Source: CAZYFS01 sp964647465 (GTDB taxonomy: Bacteria; Patescibacteriota; Minisyncoccia; Minisyncoccales; UBA1441). From it: 43,763 bases of DNA. The translations under genes were made by a program, and so were the position numbers. The stretch lies in assembly GCA_964647465.1 (NCBI GenBank), contig CAZYFS010000003.1, forward strand, positions 1-43,763, given 5' to 3'. The notes under the pieces are model-generated. The model searched no databases. It worked only from the letters and a program-made list of their open reading frames with translations, and was not told where the DNA came from. Below are positions 28,470 to 35,186 of this stretch, piece after piece; within the stretch, counting starts at the first letter, position 1; each line of letters starts with the position of its first letter.

Positions 28470-28921
28470 TGCCGGATAAAGAAATTAAGAAGGAAAAAAA
28501 ACAAATTGAGGAAACAGCTATTCAAGAAATAGTTAACCATTTTTTTTACAGCAAAGGTTTAACCTTGGAGAAAATCAAAGGCGATGCTAAGAAAAAGAAG
28601 ATTATTTATTCACGTTACACTCGTCCCGCCAAACAACTCTTAGAACTAGCGGGTTCAGTTAAGCAGGCTAAAAAAGCCATAGATCAAGTTGCTCAATGGG
28701 CTAATTCTCGCGATCTTGATTATGCTATAGAAACTGTTTTTAAGAAGTGGTTAGAACTAGATCGTCTAAAACCAAAAGAAGTGATAAAAAAGGCTTTTTT
28801 TCAAAACATGCCAATGGTTTGGAGTAGAACAAAAAGAAAGTGGTACGTTATTAATAAAGATAGCGAATGGCTTGAATTTGCTGGGGCAGAATCAGAGATT
28901 TGTTGGCGCATCGTCGATTAA
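28469..28921 (+). CDS. Conserved hypothetical protein, 150 residues
   Basis: Soluble and basic, predicted mostly helical, with a Lys-rich start, a middle segment AKKAIDQVAQWANSRDLDY and a C-terminal half with KAFFQNMPMVWSRTKRKWYV, a Trp-rich stretch. The C-terminal part resembles uncharacterised Parcubacteria proteins, from memory only. It has its own promoter and terminator, so it is an independent unit on the plus strand between minus-strand genes. Function unknown; the basic aromatic surface might bind nucleic acid, but that is speculation. Confidence 0.75.
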   Translation: MPDKEIKKEKKQIEETAIQEIVNHFFYSKGLTLEKIKGDAKKKKIIYSRYTRPAKQLLELAGSVKQAKKAIDQVAQWANSRDLDYAIETVFKKWLELDRLKPKEVIKKAFFQNMPMVWSRTKRKWYVINKDSEWLEFAGAESEICWRIVD

Positions 28922-28962
28922 CTCTTCCTGAAGATTTTCTATAACACAGAAATTTAAACGAA

Positions 28963-28990
28963 ACAATATGTATAAGCATATTGTTTTTTT
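28963..28990 (+). terminator. Intrinsic terminator
   Basis: ACAATATG (28963-28970) pairs with CATATTGT (28977-28984), followed on the plus strand by a run of Ts. Reverse orientation also gives a hairpin downstream of tmk, so it may serve both convergent genes. Confidence 0.7.
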
Positions 28991-28992
28991 GA

Positions 28993-29661
28993 TCAAAAAA
29001 GTTTCTCTACTTTCGCCTTAATTTGAGAAAAAATTTCTTCACGAGAAAGAGTGCCATCAAATTCCGTTGCGATTAATGGATTCTGTTTGAGAAAGTCCTT
29101 ATATCCTTGCAACACTCTTCCGTAAAAACCTCCTTCTTTTCTATCTAATAAATCTCCGCTTGGCTTGTTCAATGATTTCTCCATTTCTTGTTCAATTCGA
29201 TCAAGGGGTAGAGATGTTGGTCTTCTTGATAACATTTCATCGAAAGGCAACATAAGAACTAAATAAAGGTCGGGAATTTTTCCTTCCATAACAAAATCGC
29301 CAATGGTTTTAATCATTTCCAGGGGTAACTCTCGTCCATAACCCTGATAAGCAAGACTAGAAAGCCTATCACGATTACTGACTACGATCTTGCCTTTTTC
29401 TATGCTTGGAAGGATTATTTCGTTTAGTAATTGAGAACGATTAGCCATAAACAAAAGCATTTCCGTTTTTGCTGTTAACGAATTTTCTTTATTCAAAAGA
29501 GTTGCGCGTAATTGTTCACCGAACCAACCAGTTCCTGGCTCACGAATAAAAACAACTTCTCTCTCCTCTTTTTTGAGCCAACTTACCAAAAGTTCAGCTT
29601 GAGTATCTTTCCCAGAAAAATCTGGGCCTTCTACAACTATATATTTTCCTAAATTATTCAT
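28993..29661 (-). CDS. tmk: Thymidylate kinase
   Basis: 222 residues. P-loop EGPDFSGKDTQAELL; the TMP-binding segment FIREPGTGWFGEQLR; the DR motif in SNRDRLSSLAYQGYG; a lid region around SRRPTSLPLDRIE. It phosphorylates dTMP to dTDP. It is convergent with the 150-residue gene and 43 bases downstream of the patatin gene on the same strand. P-loop second residue is Asp-Phe rather than Glu-Gly, a minor variation. Confidence 0.93.
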   Translation of the reverse strand: MNNLGKYIVVEGPDFSGKDTQAELLVSWLKKEEREVVFIREPGTGWFGEQLRATLLNKENSLTAKTEMLLFMANRSQLLNEIILPSIEKGKIVVSNRDRLSSLAYQGYGRELPLEMIKTIGDFVMEGKIPDLYLVLMLPFDEMLSRRPTSLPLDRIEQEMEKSLNKPSGDLLDRKEGGFYGRVLQGYKDFLKQNPLIATEFDGTLSREEIFSQIKAKVEKLF

Positions 29662-29704
29662 GGCTTGTAGTACAGTAAAAAGTAGTTTGTCTTAGCTTAT
29701 TAAA

Positions 29705-30601
29705 TTAAACTTTTAAAAAATCAAGAACTTTTTGTCCCTCTCGCCGTCCCATCTCGTATGTTTCTTGAAGAATTTCCCGGTTTTTTGTTCTTGGTTTGGC
29801 AAGACTATTCTCGGGAGGTCTAATTATTAATATATTTGAGCTAGATTTTGCAAAGAGTAAATCCTTTTTTGTTTTCTTTTCTCTATTTATAAATACTCGG
29901 AAAAAATCTTTCCCATACATAAGGCTAGTTATTGATCCTGCAAAAAAAGCTTTGATAAAACAAGGCAAGGCTTTAGGTTCTTTATTGTTGCTTATGTAAA
30001 TTATTTTGCTTTCCGGATATTTTTCAACAAGCTTTCTTAATCCAGTTGATTCTCCTATCGTTCCATCCAAATAATGCTTATTGTTTATTTTCTGGCTAGC
30101 AAAAGTGTAGGGAGCCATGCAAGCGCTGGCTCGTAAAAGTTTAAATATACTATGATTTTGAGCTAAAAGATATTCTGTTTCTCTGCTTTCAATATTAAGA
30201 AGTTTAATATAAAAAGGAATAGATTGCTTTTTTATAAAATCTACTTTTAGAGGAATTTTCTTTTCTATTATTTTCATTACGTAATCTACGTCTATGGTAT
30301 TTAATATCTTATCAGGAGAAATTTTACAAAAGAATCTATTAATAAACTGCTGAATTAATCCAGGGAAAAACTTCTTTGAAGAAACAAAGTCCTTGGCTAA
30401 ATAATCGAGGTAAACACTCTCTTCTCCGTTTCCTGTTTGTCTTGCCAAAAAATAAGCAGCGTTAAAAACTCCTGCCGAAACAGCGTGAATAGCTTTTAAC
30501 TGATCGTAGATATTCGAATCTTGAAGTTTTCTAACAACTCCAGCTCCAAAGACGCCACTCATTGCTCCCCCATCTAGACATAAAACTACTTTTTGTTTCA
30601 C
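29705..30601 (-). CDS. Patatin-like phospholipase
   Basis: 298 residues with a GTG start at 30601. Oxyanion-hole motif LDGGAMSGVFGAGV at the N-terminus; nucleophile serine in AVSAGVFNAAY (the usual GxSxG has Ala in place of the first Gly); catalytic aspartate in YLDGTIGES (DG motif). No signal peptide. Patatins hydrolyse acyl chains from phospholipids. CPR cells often lack complete lipid synthesis, so such a lipase could help use host-derived lipids; that is speculation. Confidence 0.87.
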   Translation of the reverse strand: MKQKVVLCLDGGAMSGVFGAGVVRKLQDSNIYDQLKAIHAVSAGVFNAAYFLARQTGNGEESVYLDYLAKDFVSSKKFFPGLIQQFINRFFCKISPDKILNTIDVDYVMKIIEKKIPLKVDFIKKQSIPFYIKLLNIESRETEYLLAQNHSIFKLLRASACMAPYTFASQKINNKHYLDGTIGESTGLRKLVEKYPESKIIYISNNKEPKALPCFIKAFFAGSITSLMYGKDFFRVFINREKKTKKDLLFAKSSSNILIIRPPENSLAKPRTKNREILQETYEMGRREGQKVLDFLKV

Positions 30602-30769
30602 GATAAATTTGTTTTATTATAATAAAAATTTGCATGACGGAAGATTACTAGTTTTTTGTTTTTCATTCTTTGAAAAATTTATCCAAATAATTCTTCATAA
30701 AATCATGTCTCTTTTAAACTATTAATTTTCTCTTTCGAATATTCATTCGATAGATGTTTTCTAATTGTG

Positions 30770-30906
30770 TTAATTAGGTTCTTCTGTAAAAGCGTACTCG
30801 ACTTCTTCAATAATATAAAATTCTTTTTCTGTATCTAGAAATTCATAAAATAACTTTTGATCTTTCGGAGTTTGGTTTTATCGTTTTCATTAACTATCAA
30901 CAACAT
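30770..30906 (-). pseudogene. Probable frameshifted coding remnant, unknown family
   Basis: The stretch 30602-31167 has no intact gene. Within it, an ATG at 30906 starts a frame (MLLIVNENDKTK) that closes early. A shifted frame carries a well-behaved acidic peptide including LFYEFLDTEKEFYIIEEVEY and stops at 30770. One indel would join them into about 45 codons. The rest of 30602-30770 is AT-rich with no supportable feature. Confidence 0.3.
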
Positions 30907-30944
30907 AGATAACTTTGCTCGTTTTTAGAATAGTCTCATTGTTC

Positions 30945-30976
30945 GAGAAATTCAAGGGAAATAAAACCCCCAGCTT
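30945..30976 (-). repeat. Short repeat shared with 40016-40047
   Basis: The 32 bases match 40016-40047 at 29 positions, with common blocks GAGAAATTCAAG, GAAATAAAA and CAGCTT. In the second copy this stretch flanks an intrinsic terminator. It may be a shared transcription-end module or a fragment of the accessory-region repeat. Confidence 0.45.
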
Positions 30977-31000
30977 TGATGTTTTGTAAAATATTTCTAT

Positions 31001-31078
31001 TTAAAATAAAGGAGGACTAGCATAGAGATGACTGCTAGTCCTCACGAGGTGTCCGTCTGAAGTGACGGGAATGAACAT
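31001..31078 (-). other. 25-codon ORF running into an intrinsic terminator downstream of pepT
   Basis: AAGGAGG (31091-31085) lies six bases before an ATG at 31078 on the minus strand; 25 codons beginning MFIPVTSDGHLV end at a TAA at 31001-31003. The last 15 codons overlap a perfect 11-pair hairpin (31043-31033 with 31022-31012) followed by CTTTATTTT. A second hairpin, CCGTC with GACGG, lies inside. The hairpin is a good terminator for pepT; whether the ORF is translated is uncertain. Confidence 0.5.
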
Positions 31079-31167
31079 GTGCTTCCTCCTTGCGAAAGCC
31101 ATTAAATCTAGCTTAAGCTTTTTTTGTTCTCATGAAGAATTCTGAGAAGAAATCAATGAAAGGCAAC

Positions 31168-32427
31168 CTATTCTGGTTGCGAGAACCGTGCATACCGCCC
31201 GATCATGTCTAGCACGATGATTGGTAATTGCTCGAGTTCTTCAATGACTAAGAATTCTTGGGGTCCGTGCAGATTCTTACCGCCAGTACCCATATTGGGA
31301 GCAGGAAGATCTGGACAGATCATATTTATCATAGCTCCGTCAGTTCCTCCTCGGATGTCTGTCAAGTTGCTTTCGATTCCGAAAGCAAGATGTGCATCAA
31401 GTCCCGGCTGAATCAAATCCATCCTTTTCTCAATAGCGGGACGGGTATTAATACAGACAGGCTTATGGGTAATCTCGACATTACAACCGTATTGATTGGC
31501 GCAATATCGAGCGGTGACCATGAGTACTTTTAACATCTGATCTGATTCTTCTTGATAGAATGAACGTGGCGCACAAAGAACAGATGCATTTGTTGGATTA
31601 CCAGAGATATTTACTGCGTAATAAAAGGCTTCAAGTCCACTTGTTTCCATTGGCGTTGGGTATTCTTTGCCAAGCCTAGCTATAAACGTAGCTGCTGCGT
31701 AATGAGCCGGTTTCAGTCTATCTCCTTGTACGCCGGGATGAGCATCAACTCCTTTGAACTTCAACTCCACCACGTGAGAACCGAAACAACCAATATTGAT
31801 TGGGCCGAGACGTTCTCCATCCAATGTCCAGAGAACATCCCAGGAATGAATAATCTCCTTGGGAATGATCGTAACATCAAGACCCACTTCTTCGTCAACA
31901 CAGAACCAGAATGTAAGTGGTCCATGTTCTATTTTTTCGGATAGAAGAGACTCTATTGTTAGAATCAAAGCTACAACGCCAGCCTTGTCATCTCCACCGA
32001 GGAGAGTGGTGCCGTCTGCGGTGATGATTTGTTTTCCCTTAAGGCCAACAAGATCGGATTGTGGGATCACGATTCCATTATGGGGAAGTATAATATCCCC
32101 GCCACTGTAGTCATGAACAATAGGACAAGCTTGACCAGGGAATCCGTAGTAGGTATCAAGGTGAGCCGCAAAAGCGACATGAGGAATGCTATTGGAAATT
32201 CCGGGCGAAGCTGGAAACTTCACCAGGAAGGATCCATCTAGAAGATCTTGAATTTGATTGGTATTTACTCCTAGATAAGCAGTCAATAAGTTCTTGATTT
32301 TGTTCCCAAGGATTCCTTGTCCTTTCGAACTAGGCTTCAGATTCTCTTTGTTTTCCCTGGGTAAAATTGATCGAGTATCAATCTTAGCGTATGCAAGGAA
32401 AAGTCTTACAATTCTACTCTGTGTCAT
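31168..32427 (-). CDS. pepT: Peptidase T (tripeptide aminopeptidase, M20 family)
   Basis: 419 residues, standard. Metal ligands and catalytic residues are in place: HLDT near residues 78-81, TLLGGDDKAG (bridging Asp), WFCVDEEVG (general base and ligand Glu), TLDGER, and the C-terminal RGGTDGAM and GTGGKNLHGPQE (His ligand). It removes N-terminal residues from tripeptides in the cytoplasm. A strong GGGAGGG (32441-32435) precedes the ATG, unlike most genes here. Sampled 60-base lines inside it have 42% and 53% GC, against 23% in a line of the next gene at 33121. Together with its private promoter, small leader gene and terminator, this suggests a transferred unit. Confidence 0.93.
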   Translation of the reverse strand: MTQSRIVRLFLAYAKIDTRSILPRENKENLKPSSKGQGILGNKIKNLLTAYLGVNTNQIQDLLDGSFLVKFPASPGISNSIPHVAFAAHLDTYYGFPGQACPIVHDYSGGDIILPHNGIVIPQSDLVGLKGKQIITADGTTLLGGDDKAGVVALILTIESLLSEKIEHGPLTFWFCVDEEVGLDVTIIPKEIIHSWDVLWTLDGERLGPINIGCFGSHVVELKFKGVDAHPGVQGDRLKPAHYAAATFIARLGKEYPTPMETSGLEAFYYAVNISGNPTNASVLCAPRSFYQEESDQMLKVLMVTARYCANQYGCNVEITHKPVCINTRPAIEKRMDLIQPGLDAHLAFGIESNLTDIRGGTDGAMINMICPDLPAPNMGTGGKNLHGPQEFLVIEELEQLPIIVLDMIGRYARFSQPE

Positions 32428-32477
32428 TTTAAATCCCTCCCGTACGAATCTGGTTGTTGGGAATAAATCTCCCTTTT

Positions 32478-32518
32478 AAAAAAAACAAAGATGAAATTTC
32501 GATTATTGGAATTCATCT
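32478..32518 (-). terminator. Intrinsic terminator/attenuator between the small peptide gene and pepT
   Basis: On the minus strand AGATGAA pairs with TTCATCT across a 16-base loop that can pair further, followed by TTG and then eight Ts ending at 32478. It starts on the last codon of the 30-residue ORF and ends about 50 bases before the pepT ATG. Confidence 0.6.
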
Positions 32519-32610
32519 CATTTACGTTGACGCGCTAGGCAAAGAGCCCAAGTCCCCAAAAGCAAAACCAAAATCACAACATCGAGTGGTTCCCTACGTT
32601 TTGAATGCAT
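32518..32610 (-). CDS. 30-residue single-pass membrane peptide upstream of pepT
   Basis: ATG at 32610 preceded by AAAGGAG (32622-32616) with five bases of spacing. The peptide starts MHSKRREPLD, has one hydrophobic helix (about residues 11-26, VVILVLLLGTWALCLA) and ends RQRK: a basic-helix-basic small membrane protein. It lies about 70 bases after a near-consensus promoter and is followed at once by a terminator hairpin, then pepT. It could be an independent small protein or a leader peptide controlling read-through into pepT. Its codons show no obvious run of a single regulatory amino acid apart from Leu/Val. Confidence 0.5.
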   Translation of the reverse strand: MHSKRREPLDVVILVLLLGTWALCLARQRK

Positions 32611-32615
32611 ATGTA

Positions 32616-32637
32616 CTCCTTTCCTGTTTGTCAGGAG
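32616..32637 (-). promoter_or_regulatory. Hairpin that can hide the ribosome site of the small peptide gene
   Basis: On the minus strand CTCCT (32637-32633) can pair with AGGAG (32620-32616), the core of the Shine-Dalgarno sequence; an alternative inner stem CCTG/CAGG with loop ACAAA is also possible. Confidence 0.4.
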
Positions 32638-32685
32638 CTATTAATTGTAAAGATCTGCGATATTCCCCCTTTCTTAAGTATTTAT

Positions 32686-32714
32686 ATTATATTATCACAA
32701 ACGACATTTGTCAA
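32686..32714 (-). promoter_or_regulatory. Near-consensus promoter of the small peptide-pepT unit
   Basis: TTGACA (32714-32709) and TATAAT (32691-32686) with exactly 17 bases between, on the minus strand. Transcription starts near 32679. This is the best promoter match I found in the window. Confidence 0.8.
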
Positions 32715-32850
32715 TGATTCAACCCCTTTTTTTACTCAAGGGGTTTTTAAGAATTCGGTAATTATTTTAAGAAATTCTTTGTTTATATCAATATTGACTC
32801 ATTCCCTTTATCAGTTTCTCTTATTTTCCCGATAAAGAATTTTTAAATTT

Positions 32851-33309
32851 TTATAATCTAAATTGTTGGTCCAATGGAGGATTTGAAAAATATGTTCGTA
32901 CATTAAAATTCGGATCTACCAGTTCTATCATCTCAAAATTTTCTCTTTTAATCAAAGAAAATCCTAATTTAGATAAATAATTTTTCTTAAAGTTATCATA
33001 GTCATCTACCGTAAAATCAGCATCTCCCCTTTCCTTGCGAGTCTCGTCGGGCTTCCTAATCTTCAATAACCTTAGTTTTCCTAGGTCCGTATCTAAATTT
33101 ATTAAGAAAAGTGGACCCGTGGAGGTTTCTTTAAAAATTTTTCCTAATTGATTGGCTAGATTCAAAAAATTATTATATTCTTCATCGTTCTGACAAAATA
33201 TTGCAACATAGTTTACTTTGGCATTCTTTTGATTGGTGTGCTCATCTTTTAATCTGCCGGATTCTTTTATTGTGCCTCCAATCAAGTTTTCAAATTTTTC
33301 TAAATTCAT
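32851..33309 (-). CDS. Uncharacterised protein, 152 residues, paired with NUDIX gene
   Basis: Soluble, mixed alpha/beta composition. Segments such as NYVAIFCQNDEEYNNFLNLA and LRLLKIRKPDETRKERGDAD are noteworthy: the second, charged stretch looks conserved in style (DETRKERGDADFT). I recall similar proteins in CPR genomes but no function. Its start overlaps the NUDIX hydrolase stop (ATGA), so the two are co-translated and may act together. It has no membrane segment or signal peptide. The 32715-32850 spacer downstream has only a weak hairpin (AACCCC with GGGGTT). Confidence 0.7.
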   Translation of the reverse strand: MNLEKFENLIGGTIKESGRLKDEHTNQKNAKVNYVAIFCQNDEEYNNFLNLANQLGKIFKETSTGPLFLINLDTDLGKLRLLKIRKPDETRKERGDADFTVDDYDNFKKNYLSKLGFSLIKRENFEMIELVDPNFNVRTYFSNPPLDQQFRL

Positions 33310-33722
33310 AATTTCGCAATAAACCTTTTAATTTTGTCCATGGCTTCTAGTTCTTTGATTTCTTTTGGATCTATCCATTTGTACTGATTATGCTCATAAC
33401 TTAAATTAACATTGTCTGAATCTGTTTTGCAAATATAAGCGATTGTAACCCAGAATTCCCTTTTATTATTTACGTGTGATTCTACGTCGAAAGCTTTTAA
33501 TTCTTTAACGTTTAATCCCGTCTCTTCCTTTATTTCTCTCGTTATTCCCTTTATGGCATTTTCTCCGTAGTCCAAATCTCCTCCTGGTAAATCCCAAGTT
33601 AAAGCTCCATAAGGAGCTGTTCCAGATCTTCTAAGAATTAAAATCTTCTCTTCTTGATTGAATATTATTGCTTTTTGAGAAACTCCTGTGTTGTTCATAA
33701 GATTATTCATTCTAATGTTCAA
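33306..33722 (-). CDS. NUDIX hydrolase
   Basis: 138 residues. Perfect NUDIX box: G, five residues, E, seven residues, RE-I-K-EE-T-G-L, in GDLDYGENAIKGITREIKEETGL-type spacing near residues 48-70. It hydrolyses a nucleoside diphosphate-linked compound with Mg; the substrate cannot be read. An eight-pair inverted repeat (TTCAAGCA with TGCTTGAA) lies just upstream of the start and could regulate it. Several ATGs near the N-terminus (codons 1, 5, 9) make the start uncertain by a few residues. Confidence 0.92.
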   Translation of the reverse strand: MNIRMNNLMNNTGVSQKAIIFNQEEKILILRRSGTAPYGALTWDLPGGDLDYGENAIKGITREIKEETGLNVKELKAFDVESHVNNKREFWVTIAYICKTDSDNVNLSYEHNQYKWIDPKEIKELEAMDKIKRFIAKL

Positions 33723-33752
33723 GCAACTAAACCATGCTTGAATATTTTTTAT

Positions 33753-33865
33753 TAATAATTAAGGAAACTATACCACGCTTTCTTTGCTTCGTCCTTTGAA
33801 GAAACAATTAGAGTAGAATATATCCTGCTTGATTCGACGTTTTTAATTATATTTGTATTCCGAAT
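33753..33865 (-). pseudogene. Short coding-like remnant upstream of the NUDIX gene
   Basis: A minus-strand frame of about 37 codons without a start contains SSRIYSTLIVSSKDEAKKAW and stops at 33753-33755. Composition looks protein-like, but the family is not recognised (a faint likeness to CutA-type starts is not convincing). Its 5' part merges into the repeat copy at 33850-33927. Confidence 0.3.
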
Positions 33866-33927
33866 TTAGTTCCATGAACCTAATCTAACATTTTTTACCC
33901 TACCTTGTCATTCGCTATACATCTCTT
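33850..33927 (+). repeat. Accessory-region repeat, partial copy g
   Basis: Aligns with the middle and 3' part of the repeat: ATTCCGAATTTAG, CCATGAACCTAATCTAACA and TTTTTTACCCTACC. In the shared plus-strand frame it reads IxIPNLVP then stop, matching copies a, c and f. Confidence 0.6.
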
Positions 33928-33961
33928 CGGATGGGATAATTTTCGAACTTTTATCTGTGGA

Positions 33962-34255
33962 TTATCTATGATAAGTCTCGGAATAATGTTTTTTAGTATA
34001 TTCATCTTCTTCGTATCTAGCTTCCATTTCCATGGGCATCTTATCGTATCCGAGAGCTATAAATTCCTTGAAATATTGATAATAGAATTTAATTAGTCCC
34101 ATTTTCTGATATTGATTCCAGTGAACAAGTTCATGATTTAATATCCTTTTACTGTTTTTGTGATCCTTTCTAATGAATATTCCAAAAGGAGGGATAGTTA
34201 TTCCCCGATAAGGCGGCATAATCCATCGAATATAATATATTTTAGGTTTTTTCAT
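33962..34255 (-). CDS. Small HExxH-motif protein, putative zinc metalloprotease-like
   Basis: 97 residues. HELVH at 41-45 (ILNHELVHWNQYQ) is a zinc-binding HExxH motif; an acidic cluster EARYEEDEY near residue 80 could provide the third ligand. The N-terminal half has GITIPPFGIFI. There is no signal peptide. Proteins of this size with a HELVHWxQ motif occur in bacteria as uncharacterised families; proteolysis is inferred from the motif alone. It is flanked on both sides by copies of the accessory repeat. Confidence 0.65.
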   Translation of the reverse strand: MKKPKIYYIRWIMPPYRGITIPPFGIFIRKDHKNSKRILNHELVHWNQYQKMGLIKFYYQYFKEFIALGYDKMPMEMEARYEEDEYTKKHYSETYHR

Positions 34256-34310
34256 GTATAAATTTTAACCCAAAAACCATCAGAAACCAAGGGTCTTTGT
34301 AGTTTTTATA

Positions 34311-34372
34311 GATCTAGGATTTAAACGCTCTTCGTTCTAATTTAGGTTGGTCTACCATCTCGAGTCTTGACC
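34311..34372 (+). repeat. Accessory-region repeat, partial copy d
   Basis: Plus-strand frame reads DLNALRSNLGWSTISS, matching NSNALRASSTWLGIVD of copy c. Nearby (34284-34301) GAAACCAAGGGTCTTTGT is an exact 18-base match to the terminator region at 38879-38896 next to copy c. Confidence 0.6.
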
Positions 34373-34404
34373 CTTAGATGCTAGTTGGACTATAAAGTTC
34401 TTAA

Positions 34405-35016
34405 CTATTTTAATTGAGTATCAGTAATGTGTTTTTCTCTATAAGGAAATTCTTTTTCAAACTTCTTAAGTTCTTCGTCTTTTGGGCTAGATACAGGATT
34501 GTCGTAAAGTTTTCCTTTTATTCCCTTTAATCCATTTTCGTAAAGTTCTAATGCCATAAATGCATCGAAATTTTCTCCAGTTGATGTTTGTATCCCATAT
34601 TCTTCAGCATTTTTGAATCCAAATTTATGATAATACCCTGGGTTACCAAATATTATTACTCCTTTATATCCTAAAGATTTTGCTTTTTCTATTGAATATT
34701 TTAAAAGAAGAGATCCTATCCCCTTCTTTTGATGAGAAGGAAGTACAGAAAAAGGACCCATACATAAAACAGTAAATTTTTGGTTCTTATCGTTTATTAT
34801 ATTCGCTTTGGAATAAATGATATTCCCGACAATTTTATCGTTATCACAAACAACGAAATCAAGCTCCTTTATAAAATCTTGGATATCTCTTATTTTATGT
34901 AGAATTAAATGTTCATTACATCCTGGTTTATATATATCCCAAAAAGCTTCCCTTGTTAAATTTTCGGTTTCCTTATAATCTTCAGATTTTTCTAATCTGA
35001 TTGTTATATCTTTCAT
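34405..35016 (-). CDS. GNAT family N-acetyltransferase
   Basis: 203 residues. Acetyl-CoA loop VLPSHQKKGIGSLLLKYSIEKAK (motif A with QKKGIG), preceded by a strand MGPFSV and followed by GFKNAEEYGI typical of the YhbS-like subgroup. The substrate is unknown; proteins of this type acetylate small amines or protein N-termini. It lies between repeat copies d and h on the minus strand. Confidence 0.88.
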   Translation of the reverse strand: MKDITIRLEKSEDYKETENLTREAFWDIYKPGCNEHLILHKIRDIQDFIKELDFVVCDNDKIVGNIIYSKANIINDKNQKFTVLCMGPFSVLPSHQKKGIGSLLLKYSIEKAKSLGYKGVIIFGNPGYYHKFGFKNAEEYGIQTSTGENFDAFMALELYENGLKGIKGKLYDNPVSSPKDEELKKFEKEFPYREKHITDTQLK

Positions 35017-35037
35017 GTAATTATTTTACCCTCATAA

Positions 35038-35166
35038 GAGTCTAGAGCTAACACGAGATGGCTAGCTGTCGTAGACAATGCCATAAGCAGAATAGAGCTA
35101 AATGAATTGTATTTTTCTTTTTTCTGGGAGATGAGTTTACGTTGGAACCTTTTTGATCGATTTTAA
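35038..35166 (+). repeat. Accessory-region repeat, divergent copy h (coding-like, 42 codons)
   Basis: Plus-strand frame without ATG reads ESRANTRWLAVVDNAISRI and continues to a stop at 35164-35166. It aligns with RANSIWLSIVDNVRTKI of copy a, with several synonymous differences (CGA/AGA, TTG/CTA, GAT/GAC, AAC/AAT). Its C-terminal part differs from the other copies. Confidence 0.55.
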
Positions 35167-35186
35167 TTGCGTGTAAATATATAATT

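Noticed and set aside
30602..31167. CRISPR array or long direct repeats
   Set aside because: No regularly spaced identical repeats are visible here or elsewhere in the window.
32720..32770. Terminator AACCCC/GGGGTT downstream of the 152-residue gene
   Set aside because: The T-run follows only on the plus strand, where there is no gene to terminate; on the gene strand it lacks a U-tract.
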